A DNA stretch of 64,000 nucleotides from Moringa oleifera (GCA_021397835.1 JAJFZO010000113.1:744001-808000), one strand, 5' to 3'. Shown: positions 22,021-35,960, counted from the first letter of the stretch. Notes: generated by a model not told the origin, from the sequence alone. Numbers and translations: made by a program.

Positions 22021-22955
22021 AAATATTATCTCCAATTAATTATTAGGCCTAGTTATATCTTGTGCTAATGTACATTAGGCTTAATTATGTATCTGTCTAA
22101 ATTATTTATTAAACCTAATTGTATTATATATCATATTTTTTTAGATATAATTAGATCTCAAGCCTAATTAATTTTAGGTTCAATTATATCTTAGGTCATA
22201 TTATTTGTTAAGCCTAATTATACATCGAATTATTTTTTGGGCACTCATTAATTAATAAGCCCAATTACATCTTTGGTTTGACTATTTCTTAAGCCTAATT
22301 ATACATTAAACTTAATATTTTATCAAGCTTTTTGGGCTTAATTAAATCTTAAGCCTCATTGATTATTAGGGCCAATTAATTGTTAAACTTAAATCAAATC
22401 TTATGCCTAATTATCTATTCTGCCACTTTAGTTCTTATGCCCAATTATATATTAAGGCCAATTATTTATTTTATACTATATCCAATCAAATCTTAGGGCT
22501 AATTACTTTAATGAATTGCTAGGTCTTGTTAATTGTTAATATCAATTACGTATTTAGCTCAATTAAATTTTAGGTTTAATTAATAAATGTTAAATACAAT
22601 TAGTTATTAAGCTCAATTAATCTTTATGTCTAATTGTATCTTTTGTTCAATTATAATTTAGATCCAATTAATTGTTAATATCAATTTTATATTTAGCTCA
22701 AACAATATTTGAGTCCAATTAATAAATGTTAAACCCAATTATATGTCAAGCTTAATTAAGTTTTATGTCCAATTATAATTTTAGTCCAATTATATCTTAA
22801 GCTTAATTCATTTTTAGGCCTAATTATTTAGTGGGTTTATGCACACTATGGCCAATTATATATCTTAGTCCTAATTAATTCTTATTCATTATTAAATCTT
22901 AAGGCTAATTAATTATGAAGCTCATTGATGCATTAGAACTAATAATTCATTATAC
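22021..22955 (+). repeat. 17-bp minisatellite array, forward orientation
   Basis: Forward monomers paralleling 50530-51500 and 61290-62200, including the landmark GTGGGTTTATGCACACTATG at about 22834. The parallel stops near 22940-22955, where this copy turns into a long reverse domain while the other two copies continue forward. Confidence 0.85.
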
Positions 22956-25900
22956 CTAATAGCTAATAGGTCTAAGATTTGTTGGGTTTAAGAACTAATT
23001 ATGCTTTGTGTATAATTTGATTGAAAATTGATTAGCAATAACAATTAATTATGCTTGAGAATTAGTCAGGCCTATTAATCAATAGGACCAAATTAATTAC
23101 ATTAACATGCATGAGTCTAAGAAATAACTCTACATATATAATTGTGCCTAACAAATATATGATTTAAGATATATATACTTAAATTTAATTGGACTCAGAT
23201 TTAATTGAGCTTAAAAAATTAGGCATATGATATAATTAGGCCTCATATACAATTAGATTTATGATATAATGCACCAATTATAATTGAACGTGAGATATAA
23301 TTAGGCCTAATATATAAATGGGCTTGGTGCATAATAGCCCAAAATATAATTGCACCTAATATTAAATGGGTCTAATACTTAATTTGGGTTTATACTGCAC
23401 CCAATAAATAATTCGGTTTAAGAATGGTTTAGGTATAATGTATATTGGTTGAGCACAGAGAATAATTAGGCATAACAATTCATTGGGTTTATGAGCCAAA
23501 AACATGATTGGGCTTAATATAAAATTGAGTCATTTAAATAATTGAACTTACAATAAAAATGAGTTAGTCAATGAAATGAGTTTAATAAATAATTAGACCT
23601 TAGATGTAATTAGGTTTTAGAATTAATTGGAGATGACAAGTAATTGTGCTCAAGAATTAGTTAAGTCTAAGTTTAATTGGATTCAATAAAAATTGGGCCT
23701 AAGAATGAAATTAACTTAATACAGATTTGAGCTTAAGATTATTGACCCAATAACTAATTGGATTAAGATATAATTGGGCCCAATAATTAATTGGGCTAGT
23801 ATGCATGAACCTATCAGATATTTAGATCTATGAATTAATCGAGTCTCAAATATTGAGCCTAAATTATGAACAAATTGAGACTAATATTAATGGCGCATAA
23901 AATTAATTGGACCTAATAAGTAATTGATTCTAGCATTAATTCGACCAAATAATTTATTGCCCCATGCAATGAATTTGACTTTTTACTTAGATTTAATTGG
24001 GTTTAATAAAAAATTAGACTTAATATATAATTGTCAATAAGAATAAAATGGGCCTAATATATGCTAGAGCCTAATGTGCAATTGAGTGAAACAGTTAATT
24101 AGACCTAACTATATGTTGGGCCAAATAGTTAATTAAATTTAGAATTTAATTAGGTTTAATAAAAAATTAAATTTAATATATAATTGAACGTAATACATAT
24201 TTGGTCTTAATGATTGAATCAAATAACATATTAGATTTAAGATATAGTTGAGCATAATAATTAATTGAACTTAGCAAATAATTGTGTCCTAGCAATTAAT
24301 CTCTAATAATTAAGTGGACCTAAAACTTCCTTTTGCTAAAGAATTAATTTAGGTCTAATATCTAATCACACCTAATAAAAAGTTTGGCTTCATATATAAT
24401 TTGGCCTAAAATTATATTTGAGCCTAAGAATTAATGGAGTTTAAGACATAATTTGGTATGAGATATAATTAAACTTAACTATTAAAGAGCTAACAATAAA
24501 TTAGGCCTAAAAATTAATTGAGCTTCATAATTAATTAGGCCTAAAATTTAATTATGATCAAGAGTTAATCAGTCTAAGATTTAATTGGGCCTAAGATGTA
24601 ATTGGCCATAATGTGCATAAACCCATTAAATAATTGGGCCTAGAAATAATTTAAGCCTAAGATCTAATTGGACTCAAATTATAATTAAACATGAGATATA
24701 ATTGGACATAAAAATAAATTGAACATAATAAATACTTGAGTTTAATATTTATTAATTGGACCTAAAAATTGATTGGACCAAATATGTAATTGATATTAAC
24801 AATTTATTAGATCCAAATTATAGTTGAACATAAAATATGATTACACATAAAGATTAATTGAGCTGAATAACTAATTGGGTTTAACATTTATTAATTAAAC
24901 CCAAACTTTAATTGGGCTAAATATGTGTTTGATCCTAACAATTAATTGGATCTAGGATTCACTAGGCCTTATTAATGATTAGCTTTAAGATTTGATTGGA
25001 TACAATATAAATTAGATTCAATATATAATTTGACCTAATAAATAATTGACCATAATATATGGCTGCACAAGAACTAAACTGGCCTAATGGATAATTATGT
25101 TTAAAATTTAATTGAGTCTAACAATTAATTAGGCTTTAGATTTAATTGTTTTTAAAAATTAATTGGGCCTTATAAAATATTGGGATGAATATATAATAAG
25201 ACTTAAAAATAGTCTAATTGAAGATATAATTGGGCTTATCTATTAATAAGACCAAATTGATGAGGCTAATATGCATGAGTCCAAGAAATAATTCAACGTA
25301 TAATTAGTCTTAGTAAATAATATGAGCTAATATATAATTGCTCTTGAAATTAGTTGGGACTAAGATCTAATTGAACTTTAAAAATATGACATATAATATA
25401 ATTAGGTTTTATATATAATTAGGCCTACGATGTAATGAGTCGAATATAATTAAACTTTAGGTATTAGACTTAATAAATAACTTGAACTTACACATAATTA
25501 AGCCTAGTATGCAATTAGTCCAAGATAAAACTAGGCATAATATTATTGGATTGAATAATTATTGTACTTATCTTGCATGAACTCAACAAATAATTGGGCC
25601 ACAACAAATAATTGAGCCTAAATAATTAATTTGACATAACAATTATTTGAGATTAATAATTAATTTAGTATAATAATTAATTGACCTAAGATTTTGTTCA
25701 CCTAATAATTAGTTGAGTTTAAGATTTGATCAAAATTAATTAAATTTTTGGCTTACTATATAATTGAAACTAATAAATTATTGGATTAATAATGAAACGG
25801 GCTTAGATTCGACTTAAAATATAGTTTTATTGAATAATAATTTGTTTTTAGATATAATTTATCATAATAATTAATTAGTTTTTTGACTAATTGGGACTTA

Positions 25901-26003
25901 ATATATAGTAGAATTTAGTAATTAATTGGGCTTATAGAATTGAGCTTAATACATAAATGAGACTAATAAAATATTGAACCTAAAGTTAACTTGATGTTTA
26001 CTC
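22956..26003 (-). repeat. 17-bp minisatellite array, reverse orientation
   Basis: Monomers read TAATTGGGCCTAAGAATTAA and similar. This is the first part of the longest reverse domain in the window (to 31430). A landmark block containing ATGCATGAGTCYAAGAAATAA occurs near 23085 and again near 25275, so the domain is built of repeated sub-blocks of about 2 kb. About the last 20 bp before the foldback element are unrelated to the monomer. No gene found. Confidence 0.85.
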
Positions 26004-26425
26004 TAGGTTACCAATCAAACCTTCGTCTATCAATTTAGTTTAAATTAAATTTTGTTAAAAATTTTAAAAATTAAAAAGATTCAAATTGAAGATCTTGTAT
26101 AACGAATTTGGACTTGAGTTTTTTTTTTAAATGTAAAGAAATATTCAAGCTACTCTTACAAAAAGTTTTAAAAATTTTTCAGTATAAAATATATATTTTT
26201 AAAATTTTACAATATTCATTTTTTTCAAAAATAGCATAATTATTGAGAAAATTATGAAATTTTTTGAGACGATAGCTCGAATATTCCTTTACATTTATAA
26301 AAAATTTTACATCAAAATTTATTGTAAGCTCTTCAATATGAATACCTTTATTTTTGGTATTTTTGGATAAGATTTAATTTAAATTAAATTGATAGATCAA
26401 AATTCGATTTGTTACTTTTTAAAAA
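26004..26425. mobile_element. Foldback (MITE-like) element
   Basis: The left arm from about 26006 (ACCAATCAAACCTTCGTCTA, then ATTTAGTTTAAATTAAAT) is complementary, with mismatches, to the right arm ending near 26420 (TTTAATTTAAATTAAATTGA, then GATCAAAATTCGATTTGTTA). The arms are close to 200 bp each around a short AT-rich centre at about 26180-26230. There is no coding capacity, so this looks like a non-autonomous foldback or MITE. A rearranged relative lies at 47714-47990. Exact ends and a target-site duplication could not be fixed by eye. Confidence 0.7.
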
Positions 26426-29400
26426 TAATGGTTTCATTGACAACATGAGGTAAATATCAAGATTTTATGAAACTTTTATCCTAATTAAATTGATCTAAAG
26501 ATATAATTACATTTGATGTAATAAAACCTAACAATTAATAACTTCATGATTAGATAGGTACAACAATTAATTAAGTCTAATAATTAATTAAATACAAATT
26601 TAATTATGACTAAAATCAGTTAGATAACAAAATAGACCTAATAAATAATAGGCCTACTATCTAACTTGACCTAATAATTAATTAGATCTAAGATTTAATT
26701 ATATACCTAAGAATTAGTTGGGCTTAAAATTTAATTATAAATAATAAAAAATTTATATAATTAATTCTAATAAATAATTAGACTTAATTTATAATTACCT
26801 TTAAGAACCTAATGAGCTTAATACATAATTAAGCTTAAAAATAAATAAGATGGCTTAAGATATAATTAGATCTAATGTGCATAAAACCTAGAAATAATTT
26901 TAGCTCAAGAACAAATTTAGCCTAACATTTATTAATTGGGCTTAAGAATTAATTGAACCAAAGAATTCATTGCCCCAAATAACTTATTGAGCCTAAGATT
27001 TAATTTGGCTGAATAAAAAAAAAGTTAATATATCATTGAACTTAAGAATGAAATGACCCTAATAAATAATTTATCCTAATGCGTAATTGAGCCTAATAAC
27101 TCGTCGGGCCTTATAATTTGTTTGATCAAACAATTGTTTGAGTTTAAGATCTAATTGAGTTTTAATAAACAAATAGCCTTAATTATATTTGAGGTTAATG
27201 AAAAATTGCCTAAGAATTAGTTAGGACTAAGATTTAAATAGGCTAAGTCTTAATATATTGATCTTAATAAATAATTAGGCTTAGTATATAATTGGGCATA
27301 AAGGAAAAACGGGCTTAGTACATAATTGTGGCTAAAATATAATTGGACAAAACAATAATTTGAATTTAAGATATAATTGGGCTTAATGTGCATGGACACA
27401 ACAAATATTTAAACTTTGGAACAATTTAGGCCTAAGATATAATTAGATCCAAATTATAATTAGACCTAAGAACAAATTGCGCCTGATACATAATTGGATC
27501 AAAATTATAATTTCACTTGAGTTTCACAAATAATTCAGCCCAATATAATTAGGTCTGATAGTTAATAATAGCGTCGAAGGTATAATTGAGTATATAGTGC
27601 ATGAAATTCAGAAATAATTCAGCCTAAGAGCACATTAAGGCTAACATATATTAATTGGGCTAAAAACAAATTAGGTCTAATATGTGACTGAGCTTAGTAG
27701 TTAATTGGACTAAATAATTTATTGAACCAAATAATTAATTAGGCCCATGATTAAATTGCGCGTAAAAAAAATATTGAGCTTAATGTATAATTAAGCCTAC
27801 GAATAAGCCTAATAATAACTGAGCTTAATGTGTAATTGACCTTAATAATTAATTGAATCTAATAATTAATTGGGTTAAATAATTATTTGAGCTGAAGAGT
27901 TAATTGGATTTAATTTGTAATTGAGCATAATAAATAAACTATATAATTTGACCAAATAAAATATTGGACTTAAGATATAGTTGAGCCTAATAAATTTTTA
28001 AACCCGGCAAATGATTGGGTCTCGCAAGTAATTTAATTTAATAATTAATTAGGCCTAAGATGTAAATTTTTCACAAAAATTAGTTAGACCCATGTATCAT
28101 TCGGCCTAAAATAATTTTTGAGCATAATAATTAACTAAAACTAAGATATATTTGGGCTTGCAATATAATTGAGCTCAATAATTGAATCAAATGATTAATT
28201 AGGCCTAATAATTAATTGTGATTAATAATTAATTTGACTTAAAATTTAATTGAACCTAATAAAGAATTGAATTTAATATATAATGAAGCATAACAAATTA
28301 TAAGGCTTATCTTATAATTAAACTTAAGATATAATTGGACGCAGCATGCATGAATCTAAATTATAATTAGACTTAAGATATAATTGAGCATAATAATTCA
28401 TTATGTTTAATAACAAATTGGGCCTAACATTTATTAATTAAGGAAAAAGTTAATTGATTGTGCTTAATAAATACTTTTTTCTAAGATTTAGTTAAGTTTA
28501 ACAATTAATTTGATTAAATAATTAATTGGTCCTAACAATTAATTAAGTCTAAAATTTAATTGGGTTTAAGAATTAGTTGGACCAAATATTTAATTGTGCC
28601 TAATCTAAAATTGGGCTAAATATGCCTGAATTTATTAGGTAACATGCATGGGCCCCAAAAAATAGTTCGACATATATTTGGGTCAAACTTGTATAGCCTA
28701 AGATATAATTAACTATGAAATTAATTTGATATAAAAATTAGACATATGACATAATTAGGTCTAACATGTAATGGGATTTTATGAAATTTTGGATCAAGTA
28801 TAATTAAACTAGACAAAGAATTAGACATAGTAATTAGTTGAACCTAAAATTTTTTAGGTCTAATTATTAAATAGGTATATCGTGTATGAACTCGCAAAAA
28901 ATTAAGCTTAGGAATAAATTGTGCATAATGGATGTGTTAATTAGGCTAAAAAAATTAGGACTAACAATCAATTGTACTTAACAATTCATTTGGACTTAAG
29001 ATATACTTGAGGCATATAAATGATTGGGCCTAAGATATAATTTGATTTATTGTGTATGAAACTAAAAAATAATTCAGTCTATGAGCAAATTTAGCCAAAT
29101 GTATATTAATTGGACCTAAAAATTAATTGTACTACAAATAATTGGGTTTATAATGTGATTTAGCCTAACAGTTAATTGGACCAAATAATTCATTTTGTTA
29201 AACAATGAATTATGCCTAAGATTTAATTGAGTCTAATTAAAAATTAACTTAATGCAAATTGGGTATAATAGCTAATTAGACCTAAAAATTCATTTGGCTA
29301 AAATTATTTAAGCCTAAGATTTAATTGAGTTTAATAAAAAAATGAGCTTGATATATAATCAAGCTTAACAAATAATTAAGCTTAATATATAATTGAACCT

Positions 29401-31430
29401 AACAAAACAGCAAAGCTAACAATTTGATCGAATCTTCTAATTAATTAAGTCTAGGATTTAATATTACATAAGAATTAGTTTGCCTAGTATCTCATTAGGT
29501 GTAACAAAAATTTGAATTTCATATATAATTAGACCTAATAAATATGTGGGATTAAAATGTAATTGAGCAGAACAATTAAAGATCTAAATAATTTATCAGG
29601 CCTAATTATTAATTACATCTAATAATTAATTAGATCAAAGATTTAATTATGATTAATAATTATTAGAATCGAATAATAAAAAATTAAATTAATATATAAC
29701 TAGGCCTAATAAATAATTGAGCTTAATTTATAAGTGGGTTTAAGAAAGAAATGAAGCTAATAAATATTTGGACCTAAAATGTAATTGGATCCAATATTTA
29801 GTTGTACTTAAGATAAAGGTGGGCATAGCATGTATGAACTTACTATATTGTGCTGAGAAATGAATTGAGCGAAGTTGTAATTGGATGTGAAATGTAACAA
29901 TTATGTCCAAAAAATTATTGGATTTAATATTTAACTGAGTCAAATACGTAATTGAGATTAACAATTTATTTAACCAAATAATTCATTACACCTAATAACT
30001 AATTAGGTTTAAACTTTGATTGTGTTTAAGAAAAAATTGAGCTTCGCATATAATTTAGTCGAACAATTAATTGATGATAATAATTAATAGTGCTTGAGAA
30101 TTAGATGGGCTTATTAATCAATTGGATCGAATTATTTAGATTAACATGCATGAATCCAAAAAATAATTCTACATATATTATTGAGCTCGACAAACAATAT
30201 GACCAAAGATATATTGACTTAAAATTTATTGATCTAAGATTTAACTGAACCTAAAAAATTAGGCATATGATATAATTATGCCTTATATACAATTAGGCCT
30301 ATGATATAATTGGCTAATTATAATGGAGCTTGAGATATAGTTGTGCTTGTGTTTATAGCCCAAAATATGAATGGATTTAATAATAAATTAGCCTTAATTT
30401 AATGGGTCCACCATCATGTATGGCCCCAGAAATAATTGGGCTTAAGAATAAGCTGGGCCTAACAATTAATTAGGCCCAAATAATAATTCGTTCTAACAAT
30501 TCATTGGATTTATGAGCCTAAATTATGAATTGGACTTAATAAAAATTTGATTTAATATAAAATTACATCATTTATATAATTGAACTTAACATAAAATAAG
30601 TCAAATAACGATATGAATTTAATTAAATCTAATAAAAAATTTAACCTAAGAATGAAATAGACTTAATTATGTAATTGAGCTTCAAATATAAATGAACCCA
30701 ACAATTAAATGGATTAAGATATAATTGGCTAACATGCATGAGCTCAATTAATATTTGAACCTACGAACAAATTGGATACCAAATATCATTGGGCTCAAAT
30801 TATAAATAAATTAAGACTAATTCATGTTAATGGCTCATAAAAATTAATTGGGCCTAATATGTAATTGATTTTGAAAATTAATTGTTGCGTCATGTAATTA
30901 CTTGGACCTAAGATTTGATTGGGCCTAGTTCAAAATTGAACTCAATATATACTTGTTAATATGATCGCAATGGGCCTAATATATTATTGAGTCAAATGTA
31001 TAATTGAGCCTAATAATTTATTAGATTAAACTACTAATTAAACTTTAAATTTAATTGAGTTTAATAAAAAATTATGCTTAATATACAATTAAGCTTAATA
31101 AATAATTAATCTTAATATATGATTATCTTGAATAAAATATTAAAGTTAAGATGTAATTGAACATAATAATTAATCAAACTTAATAAATTATAATGGCTTA
31201 ATAATTAATCTTTAATAATTAACTAGGTCTAAAACTTAATTCGACGTAAGAATTAGTTGAGGCTAATATCTAATTTAGCCTAATAGAATGTTTGACTTCA
31301 TATATAATTGGGTCTAAAATATATATGAGCCCAATAATTAATTGAATCTACGATATTATTCGGCATATAATTAGACCTAACAATTGAAGAACTAACAATT
31401 AATTAGACCTAACAATGAATTTTTAATCTC
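26426..31430 (-). repeat. 17-bp minisatellite array, reverse orientation
   Basis: After about 75 bp of transition the reverse monomers continue for 5 kb. The ATGCATG landmark block recurs near 28635 and 30146. Bases 30094-30190 are nearly the reverse complement of 14368-14465, which shows that this domain is an inverted copy of blocks found forward elsewhere. Bases 30335-30650 recur at 55206-55570 in the same orientation. The switch to forward lies at about 31430. Short open frames here, such as 29740-29964, only translate the repeat. Confidence 0.85.
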
Positions 31431-33885
31431 AGTTACATATTCAACTTAATCAAATATTAGATCAAATTAATTTGTGGGCCCAATTATTATATTTCAAGTC
31501 CAATTAATTATTGTTATCAATTATATATTAAGTTCACTTTTAATTTGGTTCTAGTTATATCTTTAAGCTCAACTCATTTCTCAGTATAATATATTCAATT
31601 CATGCACACTATGTCCACTTTTATCTTAAGCCCAACTAAATATTGGACCTAATTATATTTTTGGTCTCAATATTTATTAGCCTCATTTCATATTTAAACT
31701 CAACTATAGATTAAGCTCAATTATTTATTAAGCTTAATTATATAATCTAATTTTTTATGAAGCTCAATCATTCAATTAATTATTAGTCACAGCTAAATCT
31801 TTGGTCCAATTAATTATTAAACTCAAATGATTGTTAGGCTTAATTAATTATTTAGATCTTTAATTATTAGGCATAAGTACATCCCAAGTCAAATTATATT
31901 TTAGACCTATATATTTATTAGGCTCAATTATATATGAAATTCAAATTTTTGTTAAGCCCAACTAATTCTTATGTAGAAACTTAGGCTCCATTAGCAAATT
32001 CAATTAAATTCAAATTTGTTTTTGGACGTTAGGCTAAACTTATTCTTAAGCCTAATTATTTTTCAGGTTCATGCATGATAGATCAAATAAATTATTAGAC
32101 TTTATAGATGTTAGGCCCAATTAATTATTGAGCTCAATTATATCTCAAGGTCAACTATATATGAGATCTAATTATATCATATATCTAATTTTTTGGTATA
32201 ATTAATTTTATGTCTAATTATATCTTAGGCCATATTATTTACCAAACCCAATTACAAGTCAAATTATTTTTTGATATCAAGCACATTAGCCAAATTAATT
32301 GTGTCAAATTAAGTAATAAACCTAATTACATCTTCGACCTCACTATTTTAGACCAAATTATGTATTAAGCGCAAATTTTTATAAGGCCCAATTAAATTAT
32401 TGGCCCAACTATTTTTCATGGACTATTAACTCTTAGGCTGAATTAATTATTGAGTCCAATTAATTGTTAGATTCCATTAAATCATAGGCCTAATTATTTA
32501 TTACATCAAATTACATGTTGAGTCTTAATTTTATTATACCTAATGAAATCATAGACCTAATTAATTATTAGGTCCAATGAGTTGCTAGGTATAATTAATA
32601 TTTAATTAAGTAAAATTTAATTAAGATTAACGATTAGTTGTGCTTAGTAACTGATTGTTAATCTAATTAAATTCAACCTAATTAAATATTAGATCCAATT
32701 AATTTATACTCGATTAATAAATAATAGACTCGATTAGTTATTAGATTCAATTAATTATTATACTTAATTATATCTTTAATTCAATTATAATTTGGGTCCA
32801 ATTATATCTTAGGCTCAATTCATTTTTAAGCCCAATCATGTATTCAGTTCATGCACACTGCCTAATTGTGTATTAGGTCTAATTAAATCTTAGACTTATT
32901 AAATTTTATGTCAGTTTATTTATTAGTCTCATTTGGTTATTAGACCAATTATATAGCAAGCAAAATTATACTAATTATATATTAAGCCAAACTTTTTGTT
33001 AAGGGTCAATTCAATGTTAACCCCAATTTTATTTTAGTTAATTATTTATTAGTCTCATTTGGTTCTTACATCCAATTATAAATCTATTAGGTCTAATTAT
33101 ACATTAAATCTAATTTTTTTAAGTTCAATTAAATCTCATTCCCCATTAATTCTTAAGCAAAATTAAATTTTGTTTCCAGTTAGTTATGAGAATAATTAAT
33201 TATTCGACCTAATTAATTATTAAGCCCAATTAAATTAGTGGGCTGAAATATATTTTAAGCCTAATCATATATTGAATATATTTATCAATTAGACCAAATT
33301 AATAATACCTAACTAATTCTTAGTCATAATTAAATTTTAGGCTCAATAAATTATTAAACTCAATTAATTGTTAGGCTTAATTATTTGCTAGGTTCAATCA
33401 ACTATTAAGCTTAATGAATTGTTTGTTCCAATTAATTGTTCTGCTCAATTACATATTATGCTCAATTATTTATTAGGCACATTCATTATCATGTCCATTT
33501 ACATCTTAAGCTCAATTTTTATTAATTTTTAATTAAATTTTTGGTCCAATTAATTATTTTACTTTATATAATTAATTGTTAAGCTCAATTACATATGAAG
33601 TCCAATTATTTTCTTGGTTCAATTAATTTTTATGCCCATTAACACATGATAGGCTAAATTTCTTTCAGGATTGATTTATTTCTCAGTTTCATATATGATA
33701 GAGTTAATTATTTCTTAAACCCTATTATTTATTATAAGATCGAAATATCTATTAAACTATGTAGCCCACTTATATTTTAAGTTTAATTAAAATTTTGTTT
33801 CAATTGTATCTTGGGCCTAATTTGTTCTTTGGTTCAATTATTCATTGGGTTCATGCATGCTAGGTTCATTTAATTATTGATTCAA
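31431..33885 (+). repeat. 17-bp minisatellite array, forward orientation
   Basis: Forward monomers. The order follows parts of 14640-18400 and 40950-43950: for example the segment with a GCACATTAGCC landmark near 32280 corresponds to 16690, and 33660-33880 corresponds to 18190-18380. It ends at the gypsy fragment near 33885. Confidence 0.85.
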
Positions 33886-34165
33886 TGTTGGAATATGAAG
33901 TCAAGTTCCATGTGATCAATGCCGACACTACCTGCACTTTTAGGAGAGCTTTGGCTCCACGACTATTACATGGTGCCTTTAGCACTCCACCAGCGCTTGA
34001 AGTAAACATGGGGAGATGAGGAGTATAGATGGAGAACTTAAACCCTTCAACCTCAACGAAATCAAATACGAAGACACAAGATACTTCTTTGAAGCCCTTA
34101 CAAAAGAAAGAGTCACAAAGAAGAAGAATCCAAAGGGAAAACAAAAACAAAAGCAATCTCCACTG
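33886..34165 (+). pseudogene. Ty3/gypsy retrotransposon protease-region remnant
   Basis: Three frames on the plus strand together give the region around and after the aspartic protease of a plant Ty3/gypsy-type polyprotein. First frame 33888-33936: EYEVKFHVINADTTCT. Second frame 33937-34002: LLGELWLHDYYMVPLALHQR, the recognisable LLGRPWLH...VPS.LHQ segment, followed by a stop. Third frame 34025-34110: IDGELKPFNLNEIKYEDTRY and FFEALTKE. A lysine-rich stretch (KKKNPKGKQKQKQ) follows. The catalytic DTG motif would lie further upstream and is absent, as are reverse transcriptase, integrase and LTRs. It sits inside the array, replacing part of a block otherwise seen whole at 18380 and 43950. A minus-strand open frame over 33866-34156 is a shadow. 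Confidence 0.75.
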
Positions 34166-35354
34166 ATCTAATTACGTTTTAGACTTAATTATATATTAAG
34201 TTCATTTAGTTCTCATTCTCAATTATATATTAAGTTTAACTATTTATTAGGATAAATTATATATTAAACTTAATCTTGTATTGTATACAATTAATTCTTA
34301 AAGAACAATTAATTATATCTTAGACTTAATTTGTTCTCAAGTTCAATTATTTTTTGAACCAATACATCCTAGGTCCAAATAATTATTAGCCCTATTATTT
34401 TTAAATTCAATTAATTATTGGATACAATTAAATTTTTGATCTAATTTTATATCATACTCATTTAATTGTTAGTTTCAATTATATATTAAGCTTAATTATT
34501 TATTAGGATCAATTATATATTAAACTTAATTTTTAATCGAACGCAATTAATTCTTAGGTACAATTAGATGTTACTCTGAAGTAAGTCTGCCTTAATTAAT
34601 AATTAGGTTAAATTAGTTTTTAGGCTCAATTACATCTTACACACTTAATTGTAGAGCTTCTTTCATTTTTAAGGCTAATTATACATTAGGTCCAATAATT
34701 ATTAGGCTTGATTAATAAAGTCTAATTATTTATAAGACATAATTATATATTAAGTTCAATTATCATTTTAGGTATAATTATATCTAGGTTGAATTTATTC
34801 TTTAGCTTAATTATTTATTAGGCTCACGGATGCTAAGTACAATTTGTTATTATCTGCAATTATATCTCAAGATTAGTTAATTATTGAACCTAGTTATATT
34901 TTAGATACAATTATTTATTTGATCTATTTCACTCTTAGTATCAATTATATATTAAACTATATTATTTGTTAGGCCCAATTCATTTCTAAGCAAATCATGC
35001 ATGCTAAGTCCAATTATATCTTCAGCTCAAAAAATTATTAAGTTCAATTATATCTTCAGCTTAATTATATTTTAGAGTAAATCATTCATTAAGGCCATTC
35101 TTTTCTTGGGCTTATTATATATTAAGATCGATATATCCATTAGGCTTGATAATCTCATGAATTCTTAAGTACATTTATATCTTTGGCACATTTAATTATT
35201 AGTATTAGTTAATCGGTATGCCCAATAAAATTTTAGGTCCAATAATCATGAGGCTACAAGTATATTTTAGGCCCAATTATGTGTTAGGTCCACTTTGTTC
35301 GTAGACCTCATAATTTCTTATTTCATGCATGGTATGCATAACTAATTCCAATTA
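34166..35354 (+). repeat. 17-bp minisatellite array, forward orientation
   Basis: Forward monomers. The 34166-34290 piece completes the block interrupted by the gypsy fragment. At about 34310 the block starts again from its beginning (CTTAATTTGTTCTCAAGTTC), so a segment of about 500 bp is present twice in tandem, one copy with the retrotransposon fragment and one without. From 34325 to 35354 the order matches 5990-6949. Confidence 0.86.
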
Positions 35355-35960
35355 TGACCCGTAAACTTAACACCAAATCCTAAACTTTAAACCCCTAATC
35401 CTTATGCAGTAACCTCTTAACCTTACACTTTATGCCCTAGACCCCTAAACCTTGAACACTTACCTCTTAATCTTAACCCTTAAACCCTAAAATCAAAAAC
35501 TTAAACCTTGAAAAAAGCAATTTACCCTAATCTCTTAACCCCAAACTCTAATCCCTAAACATTAAACCTTAAAATATTAAGTCCTAATCCTTAACTCCTA
35601 AACTGTTAAATCCAAAACTTAAATTCCAAAGATAATTTACTCTATGTCTCTTAACCCTAAACTCTAACCTCTAAATGTTAAAAGCCTTAAACCCATAGAT
35701 CCTAAACATTTAGCTGTGAACCTTAAATCTTAAAACCAAAACCTGAGCCCTAAAGCAACACTCCTAAATCTTGAACCTGAACCTTAACCATAAACCCAAA
35801 TCCTAATAAATAAACCCTAAACTCTAAATCTTAAACCCTAACTCAAACCACAAATCCTAACTCCTACACCCTAATCCTTGAATCCTAAATCAAAAACATT
35901 AAGCTCTAACCAACCACTAAAGTCTAAACCCTAAAACTTAAATACTAATCTCTAAACTGG
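35355..35960 (-). repeat. Degenerate telomere-like tract, CCCTAAA on plus strand, second module
   Basis: This is the second copy of the tract at 6950-7505, with the same degenerate heptamer order (for example CCTTATGCAGTAACCTCTTA just after the start, and AACTGGTTATAATATGGG at the hinge). It is about 50 bp longer, mainly from extra heptamers near 35880-35920. Confidence 0.86.

Noticed and set aside
33866..34156. Minus-strand open frame of 96 codons
   Set aside because: Antisense to the gypsy protease-region remnant on the plus strand; starts and ends without regard to that block's edges.
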